Origin: CAWJAP01 sp963834365
GTDB lineage: Bacteria > Acidobacteriota > Vicinamibacteria > Vicinamibacterales > Vicinamibacteraceae
Reading direction: 5' to 3'
NCBI GenBank assembly: GCA_963834365.1
Contig: CAWIBS010000030.1
Location: forward strand, 186,001 to 250,000
DNA: 64,000 bases
In this document: piece by piece, positions 9,550 through 18,846 of the stretch
How positions within the stretch are numbered: the first letter of the stretch is position 1
Layout of the letters: every line of letters starts with the position of its first letter
Notes under the pieces: generated by a model
What the model saw: only the letters and a program-made list of their open reading frames with translations
Database searches by the model: none
What the model was told of the DNA's origin: nothing
Position numbers and translations under genes: made by a program

Positions 9550-12500
9550 GGGGTGGACAGCTCGAGCGGCGGCACGGAACGCGTCACGACCCGCGTGTTC
9601 CAGTGCTGCTGATACGCGCGATGCTCCGGCGTCTCCGGATACTGCTCGGGCGCGGCGTAGGGGTAGCGCGTCATCGCGCGGAAGGGCAGCGGCGCGGTCT
9701 GATCGGGAGTCGCGGAGTTCGGGTCCATCTCCTTGCTGTAGCCGACGCTGTGCAGGAGGTAGGTCCGCGTCCAGCCTGGGCTGAGCGGCGGCAGCGCGCC
9801 CGCCTCGAAGGAGAGCGCCATCTCGTCGCCGGGACGCGAGACGACGAAGAAATCGTCGGCGGCCGCGAGCAGCGTTCGCACGTCGCCCTCTCGCGTGTAG
9901 CGGCCGGGGAGCACTTTCCACGGGGATTGCGTCGACACGCGGCTGTAGTCGTAGGCGAAGGGGGCGCGTCCGTCCCGGCTCACCTCCGCCGAGAAGCCCC
10001 GCCAGCGCAGGTCGGCACTGGCCGGTTCGAGGCGTGTGAGGCGCGGGGACCGCGTGCCACGCGTCGCGACCCGCACCTGATCCCAGTAGATCCGCATGCT
10101 GGTGACGATGCGGACCTCGCGCGCGTCGTCGGGAAGCGTGCCGCCGAGATCGACGACGATGGTCTGCGGCCGCCCCACGGGAATGCCGATCTCGTCGATG
10201 AGGGTGACCCAGTCGCCGCCAGGCTTGCGGACCTGCAGTGACGGCGGCGCGAGTGTCAGTCCGGCCTGCCCGGCGGCGATGTTGTCGCTCGAGAAGGCAT
10301 AGTCGGTCCATCCCGTGAGCAGCAGCAGCGTGTGCGGTAACCGCGCCCCGAGGTCGAGCGTCAGCGTGTGAGTCTGCGCGTAGCCGCGGATCGGCTCGAT
10401 CGGGAGGTCGTCCACGAAACGGCGATCGAGATCGCGCACCTGCCCGGTGACATCGCGGCCCCGGTGATCGGTCGCCTTCAGGACCGGCCGCGCCGCGTCC
10501 GCGGCATACAGCTCGAACGCGGGGAAAGGCGGCGACACCAGTCCCTCGCGCGGATGGATCTCGACGTCCGCAGGGTGATCGACGGCGACGAGTCCGAGTC
10601 GATCGACGAACAGCGCCTCTTCGAGCTCGTTGGTGACCCGCAGATCGAGCCGGCCGTCGCGCGGCTGCAGGGCCCCGGCGGGCACGCGCGTGTACTCTTC
10701 CGGGTCCGGGACGTTCCAGTGGCCGGGTGCGTGCGCGTAGCCGATCTCGCCGCCGCCCATGAAGTCGGTGACGAACTCGAAGCGCGTGCCATTCCAGGTG
10801 TAGAGATAGGGACACGACGAGGGCTTGCGATCGAGCTCGGTCAGGGTCAGGACGACTGGGCGACTGGGCGACTCGGCGGCTGGGCGACTGGGCGGAGCGG
10901 CGGCAGGACTGGGAGACGGGGCGACTGGGCGATCAGGGGATTCCGGGATCTCGGCCTGCAGGATGCCGGCGGGCCAGAGGACGCGCACGACGTCGGCGGC
11001 GGGCCGGGAGCCGAGGCCGAAGAGGATGTCGGCGGGAGCTGCGGCCGGCCAGGCGCTCGCGGTCTCGAGCTTCTGCCGGAGACTGCCCGCCCGCAATTCG
11101 ATCTTCGAGCCGACGCCGCTGCGATTGCTCACCCGCCCGGCCAAGCCGCACGGCGACCGAGCGGTGACGATTGCCGCCATCGTTCGAGCAGCACGCGAGT
11201 CTCGCCTTGGCCGTTTCGCACGACGAGATCGATGTCGCCATCGCCGTCGATGTCGCCGCGAGGCGAAGACTGCCGCGACCGTGGGTGGTCGGAAATCGGC
11301 TGCTGGCTGGCGAGGGCGGTCGCGGTGACGTCCGCCCAGTCGTTGCCGAGGTTTCGCCACAGGCTCAGGGGACCCGTGATGCCCATCGCGACGCAGGTCG
11401 AGCAGGCCGTCGTTGTCGTAGTCGATGAACTGCGCGGCGAAGGCCGAGCGCGGGCCCGCGGGCGGACCGGCTGCCTCGCGAAAGCGGCCGCGTCCATCGC
11501 TGAGGATCAGCGCGCCGCGATCGCCATCGCGGCCGAAGTAGAAGTCGGTGAAGCCGTCCTTGTTGACGTCGCCGGCGGCGACGCTGCGGTAGGCGCCCGG
11601 CCCGGCAGCCCGACCTCGGCGGCGGCGTCGCGGAAGCGTGCCGTCGCGCATGTTCTTGAGCAGCTGCAGCACGCCGGGGCGCCGATGCCGAATGGGCCGG
11701 CGACCAGCAGGTCGACGTCGCGACGGTTGTCGTAGTCGGTCGGCACCGACCGCGACGGCGCCAGCTGGGGCGATCCTTGACGCCGACTCGGCGCTGACGT
11801 CGGTGAACGTCTGATTGCCGTTGTTCCGAAGCAGCACGTGGGTCGCGGCGGCAGGGCGGCGGCGAGGAACAGGTCGAGGTCGCCGTCGTGATCGACGTCG
11901 GCAAAGGCGACCGCGCGGTGAACGCCCGGCGTGGACCGGAATCTGCGCGGCTGCCGTGACATCCTCGAAGCGGCCGCCTTCGCGCTGCCGAAGCAGCCGT
12001 GCGCGCCGAGGCCGAGCACGAACAGATCGGCGCGCGTGTCGTTGTCGTAGTCGCGCCGCGACGCGGCGCAACCGGCAATGCCCTTGGCCGAGCGTCGCCG
12101 AGGCCAAGCCGTCGTCGCATCCGAGAACGTGCCCTTTTCGTTGGTGAAAGCGCGCACCCGGGCCCCGCTCGGCATCGACGAGATCGAGATCGCCGTCCGC
12201 ATCGAGATCGGCGAGGGTCACGCCGCCACCGGGACCGTGCAGCGCCGGCGCGAACGCCGGATCGGGGTTGAGCGGAGGGTCCGCGATGACGCACCTGGAG
12301 CGTCGGGCCCGCCGCGAACGCGCACGGCCGGCGTCGCGCGATCGACGAGATCGGCTTCGGCGCCCGTCGAGGCGACGGCTTCCGCGTAGCGGCCCTGCTC
12401 GAGATAGTTGTTCGAGAAGGTCGTGCCGTACCCGCCCTCACGGAGCTTCTGGAACTCGGCCATCACCTTCTGGCCTTGGTCGGCCTTCCCGGAACGAGTC

Positions 12501-13066
12501 AGGGCGACGCCGAGGTTATAGAGCGCGGTCACGTGGTAGGGCTCCGACGCCACGGCGGGCTGCAGGAGACCAATCGCGGCCTCGTACTCGCGCCGCTGCA
12601 TGTGAAGCTGCGCGAGGTTCACGCGGGCGCCGAGATCCGTGTCGTCGATCGCCAGCACGCGCGTGAAGGCGGCGACGGCATCCTCGACGCGGTTCTCGGA
12701 CTTGGCGATGAGGCCCTGGATGTAGGCGGGCTGCGGCGCTTCGGGTGACTGCGTCTGCGCCGCGCGCGCCGCCTCGAGCGCGGCCGGCAGGTCTGGAACG
12801 TAGAAGAGCGCGATCGCGAGGTTGGTCTGCGCCAGCCCCAGGGAAGGGTCAATCACCAGCGCCTTGCGGAACTCCGCCGCAGCCTCGGCGTGGTTGTACT
12901 GCTCGAGGTAGGCGACGCCACGATTGTTCGCGCGATACGCCTCCTCACGCGCCGGGCCCGGGACCGATTGCGCGACCACCACCGCGGCGGCCGCGGCCGC
13001 CAGGCCGGGGATCATGAGTCGTCGCAGAAACGGGGGCGACTCCCGACCCCGTGTCAGTCGTGTCAT
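9546..13066 (-). pseudogene. Large TPR - FG-GAP/VCBS - ASPIC/UnbV protein, frameshifted in the propeller
   Basis: The ATG at 13066 overlaps the preceding stop (ATGA). A signal or anchor segment (LMIPGLAAAAAAVVVAQSV) leads into TPR units such as NNRGVAYLEQYNHAEAAAEF. FG-GAP calcium-loop repeats (DYDNDGLLDL type) then follow across at least three frames between about 12.3 and 11.2 kb. After about 11.1 kb one frame stays open to 9546: an ASPIC/UnbV-like part, a Pro/Ser linker encoded by the octamer array, and a conserved C-terminal domain (CPYLYTWNGTRFEFVTDFMG onwards). Intact size would be near 1,170 residues, exported. Indels rather than stops break the frame, so this may be an error-damaged but real gene. 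Confidence 0.7.
10852..10935. repeat. Octamer array (CGACTGGG type) inside a coding frame
   Basis: About ten degenerate octamers related to CGACTGGG. Read on the minus strand they encode a Pro/Ser/Ala-rich linker (PSRPAAESPSRPVV) between the ASPIC-like and C-terminal domains of the TPR-FG-GAP protein. The frame is uninterrupted here, unlike the related arrays at 25.2 and 49.1 kb. Confidence 0.8.
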
Positions 13067-14737
13067 CGCAGCCCCTGGCCCTCGACGATCGTCACGGTGC
13101 GATTGTGGTCCACCGCGCCGAGGCGGTCCACCTGGCCGCTCGGCCACCGCACCTCGAGCCCCGTGACCCGTCCGTCGGCGCCCAGCCCGAAGGTCACGGG
13201 CAGCTCGCTCTGCGACAGGTAGCTGGACCCGGTTTTCACCAGCGCCCAGGGCTTCCGTCCGCTGGCCAGCGTCGCGGTGACCGTCGCGCCGATGCCGCTC
13301 CGATTCGATTTCGTGCCACGAAGTTGGACGCGGAGCCAGCGATGCCGGTTTCCGCCGTCATTTCTCAGCAGGCGCGCCGGGCCGTTGTTTTCGGTGATCA
13401 CGAGGTCGGGGTCGCCGTCGCCGTCGTAGTCGCCGAAGGCCGCGCCGCGCGCGACCACTGGCTTCGCGAACGCCGCGCCAAGCCGGGGTCCGAGGGCGTC
13501 GAACTTCCGCCCGCCCAGGTTGCGGAAGAGATGCGGCGCCTGCGCATGGGTGATCTTCGGCTGGACCCGGTGGATGTCGTCTGCCACATGACCGTTGGCC
13601 GCGAAGATGTCGGGCAGGCCATCGAGGTCGACGTCCACGAAGAAGCACGCGAAGGTCAGCGTCGACAGCGACGCACGCCCAATCGTCCCGTTCGGCGCCT
13701 CGTCCAGGAAGAGGTTCTTCCCCTCGTTGTGGTAGAGCGCGATCATCTCGTTGGTGAAGTTGCCGACGACCAGGCTGGGCCGGCCGGACCCGTCATAGTC
13801 GGCCGCGTCGGTGCCCATGCCCGCACGGGCGACTCCCGCCTCGTTGAAGGCCACGCCGGCGGCCACGCCCTCATCTACGAACGAGCCCTTGCCCGTGTTG
13901 CGATACAGGCGGTTGGGCTGCGTGTCGTTCGCGAGGAACAGATCCAGCCAGCCATCGGCATTGAAGTCGAGCAGCGCAATGCCCAGGGCTTTCGACGAGG
14001 GCTCCAGCAGGCCGGCGGCCTTCGTGACGTCGGTGAACGTCCCGTCCCCCTTCGATCGGAAGAGACGCGGGCTCGCGCCCTTGTAGGCCTCCGGCGTGCA
14101 GTACCGACTTGTTCTTCCCGTCGAGCGCGCAGAAGAGATCCTTGTCGATCGCCCATTGCACGTAGTTGACGATGAGAAGGTCGAGCCAGCCATCCTTGTC
14201 GTAGTCCACCCACGCCGCGGATGTCGAGAAGTCGGACGCGCCGACGCCGGCCTTCGTCGTCACGTCCTCGAAAGCGCCCTTGCCGTCGTTGCGGTAGAGG
14301 AAATTGCGGGCCAGCGCCGTCACGAAGAGGTCCACGTCGCCGTCGTTGTCGTAATCGGCCGCCGCGGCTCCCATCCCGTAGGTTTCGACGGCGAGTCGAG
14401 CCTGGCTGGTCACGTCGACGAAGCTGCCCTTGCCCGTGTTCCGATAGAGGGCGGGCAGGCTGCGTGCTGCCTTGTGGCCGGGCCACGCCTGGCCGTTCAC
14501 GAAGAACAGGTCCTGCCAGCCGTCACCGTCGAAGTCGAGGAACGCCACGCCCGAACCCATGGTCTCGGGCAGGTATTTCTTGCCGAACGCCCCATTGGTG
14601 TGCGTGAAGCGGATGCCGGCCGCGGTCGTGACGTCGGTGAAAGTGAGGCTTCCTCCGCTCTGTCCCTGGATGTCGGGAGACCAGATGAGCACACAAAGGA
14701 CGGGAACAATGAAGGCGATCGGCAGCGCGCGGGGCAT
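13063..14737 (-). CDS. CRTAC1 family protein (FG-GAP repeats + ASPIC/UnbV), one apparent frameshift
   Basis: The signal peptide (ALPIAFIVPVLCVLIWSPDIQGQ) is followed by FTDVTTAAGIRFTHTNGAFG, YLPETMGSGVAFLDFDGDGW and further beta-propeller blades with D-x-D-x-D-G loops. The C-terminal ASPIC/UnbV domain includes GTKSNRSGIGATV and SSYLSQSELPVTFGLG. Frame changes once near 14100: KNKSVLHA is read where the family has KNKSYCTPEAYKG. One extra G on the coding strand (CGGTAC for CGTAC) explains it. First gene of the coupled operon running to the nitrilase. Secreted adhesion or polymer-binding roles are proposed for the family; the function is unproven. Confidence 0.85.
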
Positions 14738-14835
14738 CGGGGAGGAAGAATAGAAGGTGCTGCTGAAGCCCCCGATCCCCCGAATGCACTAGTTGGAGCC
14801 GTCAGATCAGGTAGGCAGCGCTCCGGCGCCGGCAC

Positions 14836-15486
14836 TCATGCGCTCGAGCCAGTCGGTCCGCACTCGAGCAGCTTCGGGTGGATGACGGTGCCCTTCCACC
14901 CCAGCTCCTTCATGCCGACTTCGGAGGAGTAATACGCTCCGCTGATCCAGCCCTTCAACTGCTCGAAGTGATCGCGGATGGTCGCTGTCCCCGCGGCCGC
15001 GCCTCCGGGTCCGGGCGCACCGCGGTCGGCGGTCGACGCGCTCGTCAGCAGCGCGACCTGCTCGGCAGAGGTCAGCCCCGTCCACGGTTTTCGATGCGAG
15101 GAGAGCGCGAGCCCTTCCATGGCGCCCAGCGCGGTCAGCAACCGGCGTTGCGTCTGCTGCGACTCGACGGCCAGAAGCGCGTCGATGAACTCCGCGACAC
15201 GCGCCTGTTTCGAGCCCGGCACGATCGTCTCGGCGAGCAGACCGAGCGTCTCGAACAGATGCTGATCGAGGAAGGCCGGCTTGTAGGCCGCGGCGCGCGC
15301 GCGCCGATCGGCAGCACCGACCTTCGTCGCGTCCTGCAGGCTTTCGTGAATCGGGTGGTCGTGGGCGAGGGATGGCACGGCCACGGCCGCGCCGGCACCG
15401 GCCATCAACGTCTGAAGGATGGCGCGACGGCCGAGTCCGCTGCCGCTGACGAGGGGGAGGGAATTCACCGCCTGGTCGTCACTCAT
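14836..15486 (-). CDS. Gluconate 2-dehydrogenase subunit 3 family protein, Tat-exported
   Basis: 216 residues with a twin-arginine signal (GRRAILQTLMAGAGAAVAV) and a family core: HLFETLGLLAETIVPGSK, AGVAEFID-like helices and a C-terminal GAYYSSEVGMKELGWKG. This subunit partners FAD-containing GMC oxidoreductases in periplasmic sugar or polyol oxidation. The GMC gene lies divergently 184 bases away, which supports the pairing. Its last residues (HPKLLECGPTGSSA) deviate from what I expect of the family, so a late indel is possible. Confidence 0.85.
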   Translation of the reverse strand: MSDDQAVNSLPLVSGSGLGRRAILQTLMAGAGAAVAVPSLAHDHPIHESLQDATKVGAADRRARAAAYKPAFLDQHLFETLGLLAETIVPGSKQARVAEFIDALLAVESQQTQRRLLTALGAMEGLALSSHRKPWTGLTSAEQVALLTSASTADRGAPGPGGAAAGTATIRDHFEQLKGWISGAYYSSEVGMKELGWKGTVIHPKLLECGPTGSSA

Positions 15487-15565
15487 GTGGCACCTCGGAG
15501 GCGCGAGTATAACAGGGCCAGTCGATTGATTCCCCCGACGTCCGTTGGTACAGTGCGCGGATTAT

Positions 15566-15624
15566 TGGAGCGGCTGGAGCGGCTGGAGCGGCTGGAGCGG
15601 CTGGTGCGGCTGGAGCGGCTGGCG
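15566..15624. repeat. GAGCGGCTG nonamer array in a divergent promoter region
   Basis: About six nonamers of GAGCGGCTG lie in the 184-base gap between the subunit 3 and GMC genes, where both promoters should be. The same motif borders the octamer arrays at 25.2 and 42.4 kb. Confidence 0.85.
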
Positions 15625-15670
15625 GCGTCGGCGAGCATGTTCTGATGTCGGCGGCAGTTGATCGGAGACG

Positions 15671-17368
15671 ATGATGCAGATTCAAGCCAAGCCGCAGGAA
15701 TACGATGCCATCGTCGTCGGTTCGGGCGCGTCGGGAGGCTGGGCGGCCAAGCGCCTGTCCGAGGGCGGGCTCCGGGTCGCGCTCGTGTGCGCGGGCCGCC
15801 CGCTGACCGACGGCGACTACAGCGAGCACAAGCAGCCGTACGAGCTGAAGTATCGCGGCCGCGCCACCGATCTCATTCGCAAGACGCGTCCGACGCAGAA
15901 GGACTGCTACGCCTGCAACGAGTTCAACGCGGACTGGTTCTGCAACGACCTCGAGGAGCCGTACACCACGCCGGCCGGCCGCCCGTTCTCCTGGCAGGGG
16001 CGGATGCGTGTGACCGGCGGACGCACGGTCGTCTGGGGCCGCCAGAGCTATCGCTTCAGCCAGCAGGATCTGAAGGGCGCGACCTTCGACGGGTTCGGCA
16101 CGGACTGGCCGCTCGAGTACACGGACCTGGTCCCGTACTACGAGCTGGTCGAGGACTACGTCGGCATCTCGGGCATGGCCGAGAACGTGCCCGAGCTTCC
16201 CGACAGCAAGTTCCTGCCGCCGATGGCGCTCACCTGCGCCGAACAGCGGGTGCGCGAGGCGGTCAAGTCGAAGTTCGATCGCACGCTGACCATCGGGCGC
16301 GTCGCCAACCTCACGACGCCGATCAACGGCCGTGCGCCGTGTCACTACTGCGGGCCGTGCGAGCGCGGCTGCATCACGCACTCGTACTTCAATTCCGCGT
16401 TCACGACGGTGGCCGACGCGCTCAAGACCAACCGCTGCACGCACGTCCCGAACGCGATGGTCTATCAGGTGCTGATGGATCCGGCCACCAACAAGGCCCG
16501 CGGCGTGGTGTACGTCGATCGCGTGACGCGCCAGGTCCGCGAGGTGCGCGCGAAGGTGGTCGTGCTGTGTGCGCAGGCGCTCGAGTCCGCACGCATCCTC
16601 TTCAACTCGGCGACGACCGGCCACGAGGGCGGCCTTGGCAACTCGAGCGGCGTGCTGGGCCAGTATCTGATGGATCACATGTGGGTGGCCGGCGGCGCCC
16701 GGGGCGACTTTCCCGACCTCGCCGGCACGCCCGACCCCAACGCGCCGCGCCGCCCGAACGGCCTCTATGTGATCCGCTTCCGCAACACGATCAACGGTCC
16801 GCGGCACAAGGAGTTCATCCGCGGCTACGGCTTCCAGGGGGGCAGCAGCCTCGACTTCACCATGAATGCGCCGGGCTTCGGGCAGGCCTACAAGGACGCG
16901 GTGAAGCGCGGAACATGGTCGCTCAACTTCTCGGGCTTCGGCGAATGCCTGCCGTACAAGGAGAATCACGTCCGTATCGACAAGGGCGTGTCGGACATCT
17001 ACGGCATCCCCGTGCTTCACGTGAACATGGCGTGGGGAGAGAACGAGAAGAAGATGATCCGCGACATGGCCGTCACCGGCGCCGAGATGCTCGAAGCCGC
17101 CGGCGCGAAGAACGTGCAGCCGTACGCCTACGAGGATCGCGTGCCGGGGTTCGGCATCCACGAGATGGGCGTGGCGCGCATGGGTGCGGATCCGAAGGCG
17201 TCGGTGCTCAACCAGTTCCAGCAGACCCACGACATCAAGAACCTGTTCGTCATGGACGGGGCCGGGTTCCCGTCGGGCGCGACGCAGAACCCGACGCTGA
17301 CGATCATGGCGCTCGCCGTGCGCTCGAGCGACTACCTGATGGAGGAGCTCAAGAAGGGCAATCTCTGA
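15671..17368 (+). CDS. GMC family FAD-dependent oxidoreductase
   Basis: 565 residues. YDAIVVGSGASGGWAAKRLSE is the FAD-binding loop. FGIHEMGVARMG carries the catalytic-histidine region, and GAGFPSGATQNPTLTIMALA the second conserved His/Asn-type region of the C-terminus. A cysteine cluster (APCHYCGPCERGCITHS near residues 222-238) is seen in the acidobacterial GMC/gluconate-dehydrogenase branch. The protein has no signal of its own and would be carried out by the Tat signal of subunit 3; that is family-based inference. The substrate is unknown, probably a sugar or polyol. Confidence 0.9.
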   Translation: MMQIQAKPQEYDAIVVGSGASGGWAAKRLSEGGLRVALVCAGRPLTDGDYSEHKQPYELKYRGRATDLIRKTRPTQKDCYACNEFNADWFCNDLEEPYTTPAGRPFSWQGRMRVTGGRTVVWGRQSYRFSQQDLKGATFDGFGTDWPLEYTDLVPYYELVEDYVGISGMAENVPELPDSKFLPPMALTCAEQRVREAVKSKFDRTLTIGRVANLTTPINGRAPCHYCGPCERGCITHSYFNSAFTTVADALKTNRCTHVPNAMVYQVLMDPATNKARGVVYVDRVTRQVREVRAKVVVLCAQALESARILFNSATTGHEGGLGNSSGVLGQYLMDHMWVAGGARGDFPDLAGTPDPNAPRRPNGLYVIRFRNTINGPRHKEFIRGYGFQGGSSLDFTMNAPGFGQAYKDAVKRGTWSLNFSGFGECLPYKENHVRIDKGVSDIYGIPVLHVNMAWGENEKKMIRDMAVTGAEMLEAAGAKNVQPYAYEDRVPGFGIHEMGVARMGADPKASVLNQFQQTHDIKNLFVMDGAGFPSGATQNPTLTIMALAVRSSDYLMEELKKGNL

Positions 17369-17451
17369 GCCCGGAGCTCGCGTGCGCCACGGACAAGATC
17401 TGACAAGTTCGGACGGAGATCAGCCACCAGACCGGCCTTCAGACGGCCCGG

Positions 17452-17474
17452 GTCCGGCTGAAGCCGGACACTAC
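17452..17474. repeat. REP-like hairpin with CTAC boundary
   Basis: GTCCGGCTGAAGCCGGAC followed by ACTAC, the reverse orientation of the GTAG-bounded hairpin at 8.37 kb. It lies just downstream of the GMC gene and 8 bases before a MITE-like element. Confidence 0.8.
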
Positions 17475-17481
17475 GTTGGAC

Positions 17482-17600
17482 CCAGAGTTCACGTGTGTTG
17501 ACAACGGCCCGCCAAGGTGGCGCCGGGCTTCAGCCCGGCCAACGCGGGCCCGGGCAGGCCTAAAGGCCTGCGCCACATTGTCAACACAAGTGAATTCCGG
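17482..17600. mobile_element. MITE-like element with about 20-bp terminal inverted repeats
   Basis: The left end (GAGTTCACGTGTGTTGACAA, 17485-17504) matches the reverse complement of the right end (TTGTCAACACAAGTGAATTC, 17578-17597) at 18 of 20 positions. Between them lie two hairpins: GCCGGGCTTCAGCCCGGC (17522-17539) and GCAGGCCTAAAGGCCTGC (17554-17571). There is no reading frame of note. A near-identical copy lacking one end is at 34734-34815, and a short remnant lies near 45.8 kb. Transposase and target-site duplication were not found. Confidence 0.7.
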
Positions 17601-17624
17601 AATTGAAGCGCGTCCCAGCAGCAG

Positions 17625-18846
17625 TCAGAACGTGAACGAGACGCCCAGGTTGAGGTGATCGTTCGTGCGCCGGCCGGCAACCTGCAGATGGGTGACGGTA
17701 CGCTTGTATTGCAGCGCCCAGCTCAGTTGCGCCGACAGTTTGTGCTGAAGCTCGGCGGCTACCCCGAGGTTGCGCAGGCGGGCTTCACCCATCTCGACGC
17801 TGACGAAGTCCTCATCCCGTGGATCGTCGAGGCCGTAGGTCCCGAGCAACGTGATCGTCGACGTCGCTGCGAACGTCAGTTGGGTCCAGCCGCCCCGCGT
17901 CCCGATCCCGCGCGGACCGTCCAGTACCAGGCCGGCGTCCTCCTCCGACGCGGACGCCGGGTTGATGCCCTGAAAGACCGCGCCCTGGAATCCGGCCAGG
18001 TTGCGCCCTGCGAACACCTCGCCCGACAGGGCCAGGCGCGAGGTGAGCGGCAGCGTCCAGTCGCCGGCGACCCCCCACGAGTCGAGCGTGCGATCGACGG
18101 GTTGAAGCACGCGCGTTCGTCCGTAGTGCCCCGACCCGGCGAGTGTCGCCGGCTTCTGCGTGCTCCCGACCTTCGCCACGTCGAACGCCGCGCGCCCCTG
18201 CACGAACGGCTGCTCTGACAAGGCGCCCGATGGCGGCTGGTAGAGGAACGCCGAGTCGAAGTCGCCGCTGCTCGGCGCGAGCACGGCGCCCTGGAGGAGC
18301 GCAGCACCCAGGCGGTGCTCGACGCGGATCTGCGGGATCCGGGCCCACGGATTGCCCGAGGCCGCCATCAGCGGAATGCCGGCGCTCGTGATCGACGCCG
18401 GATTCAGCGGCGCGAAGACCATCCAGTCCTGACCGGCGACGACCGCCGTGCGCTCCCAGTCCAACCGGACGTTGGCGAGCCGGAGGCGCAGGATGCCCAT
18501 GTTGTCGCCGATGCCGATCGACGGGAACCCGCCGTAGAAATCCACCTCCACGACACCGGCCACCCTGGCCCCGGACACCGGCGGCGCGGTCACTCGCAGG
18601 CCCAGCCGCGATGCCCTGACGGTGGCGCTGGCATTGCCCGGACCGGCAAGCGCCCACAGCGGCAGGTCCGCGTTGTTGGTGGCGCTGCTGTTCCAGAAGA
18701 GATCGAAATAGACGATGCCGTAAGGAGTGACCTTGACCGGCGGCGCATCCGCGGTCGTCTCCTGGGCGCGCGCGGGCACGACGCCGATCGCGACCAGCCC
18801 CGCAACGGCGAGCAGCGGAATCGTACCTGACCCCTCGGCTCTTCAT
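17625..18846 (-). CDS. Porin-like outer-membrane beta-barrel protein
   Basis: The open frame gives about 384 residues from 18779, but a better start is the ATG at 18846, which overlaps the CHAT-gene stop (ATGA). Removing one base from the CCCC run at 18831-18834 (GGGG on the coding strand) gives MKSRGSGTIPLLAVAGLVAI followed by an AxA-Q cleavage site. The mature protein starts VTPYGIVYFDLFWNS, has alternating amphipathic strands and ends in a terminal Phe (LGVSFTF), as porins do. I recognise no specific family. Coupling to the caspase-fold protein suggests a functional link. Confidence 0.65.

Noticed and set aside
15479..17230. 583-codon minus-strand frame opposite the GMC gene
   Set aside because: Composition-driven shadow; the GMC frame carries FAD and catalytic motifs.
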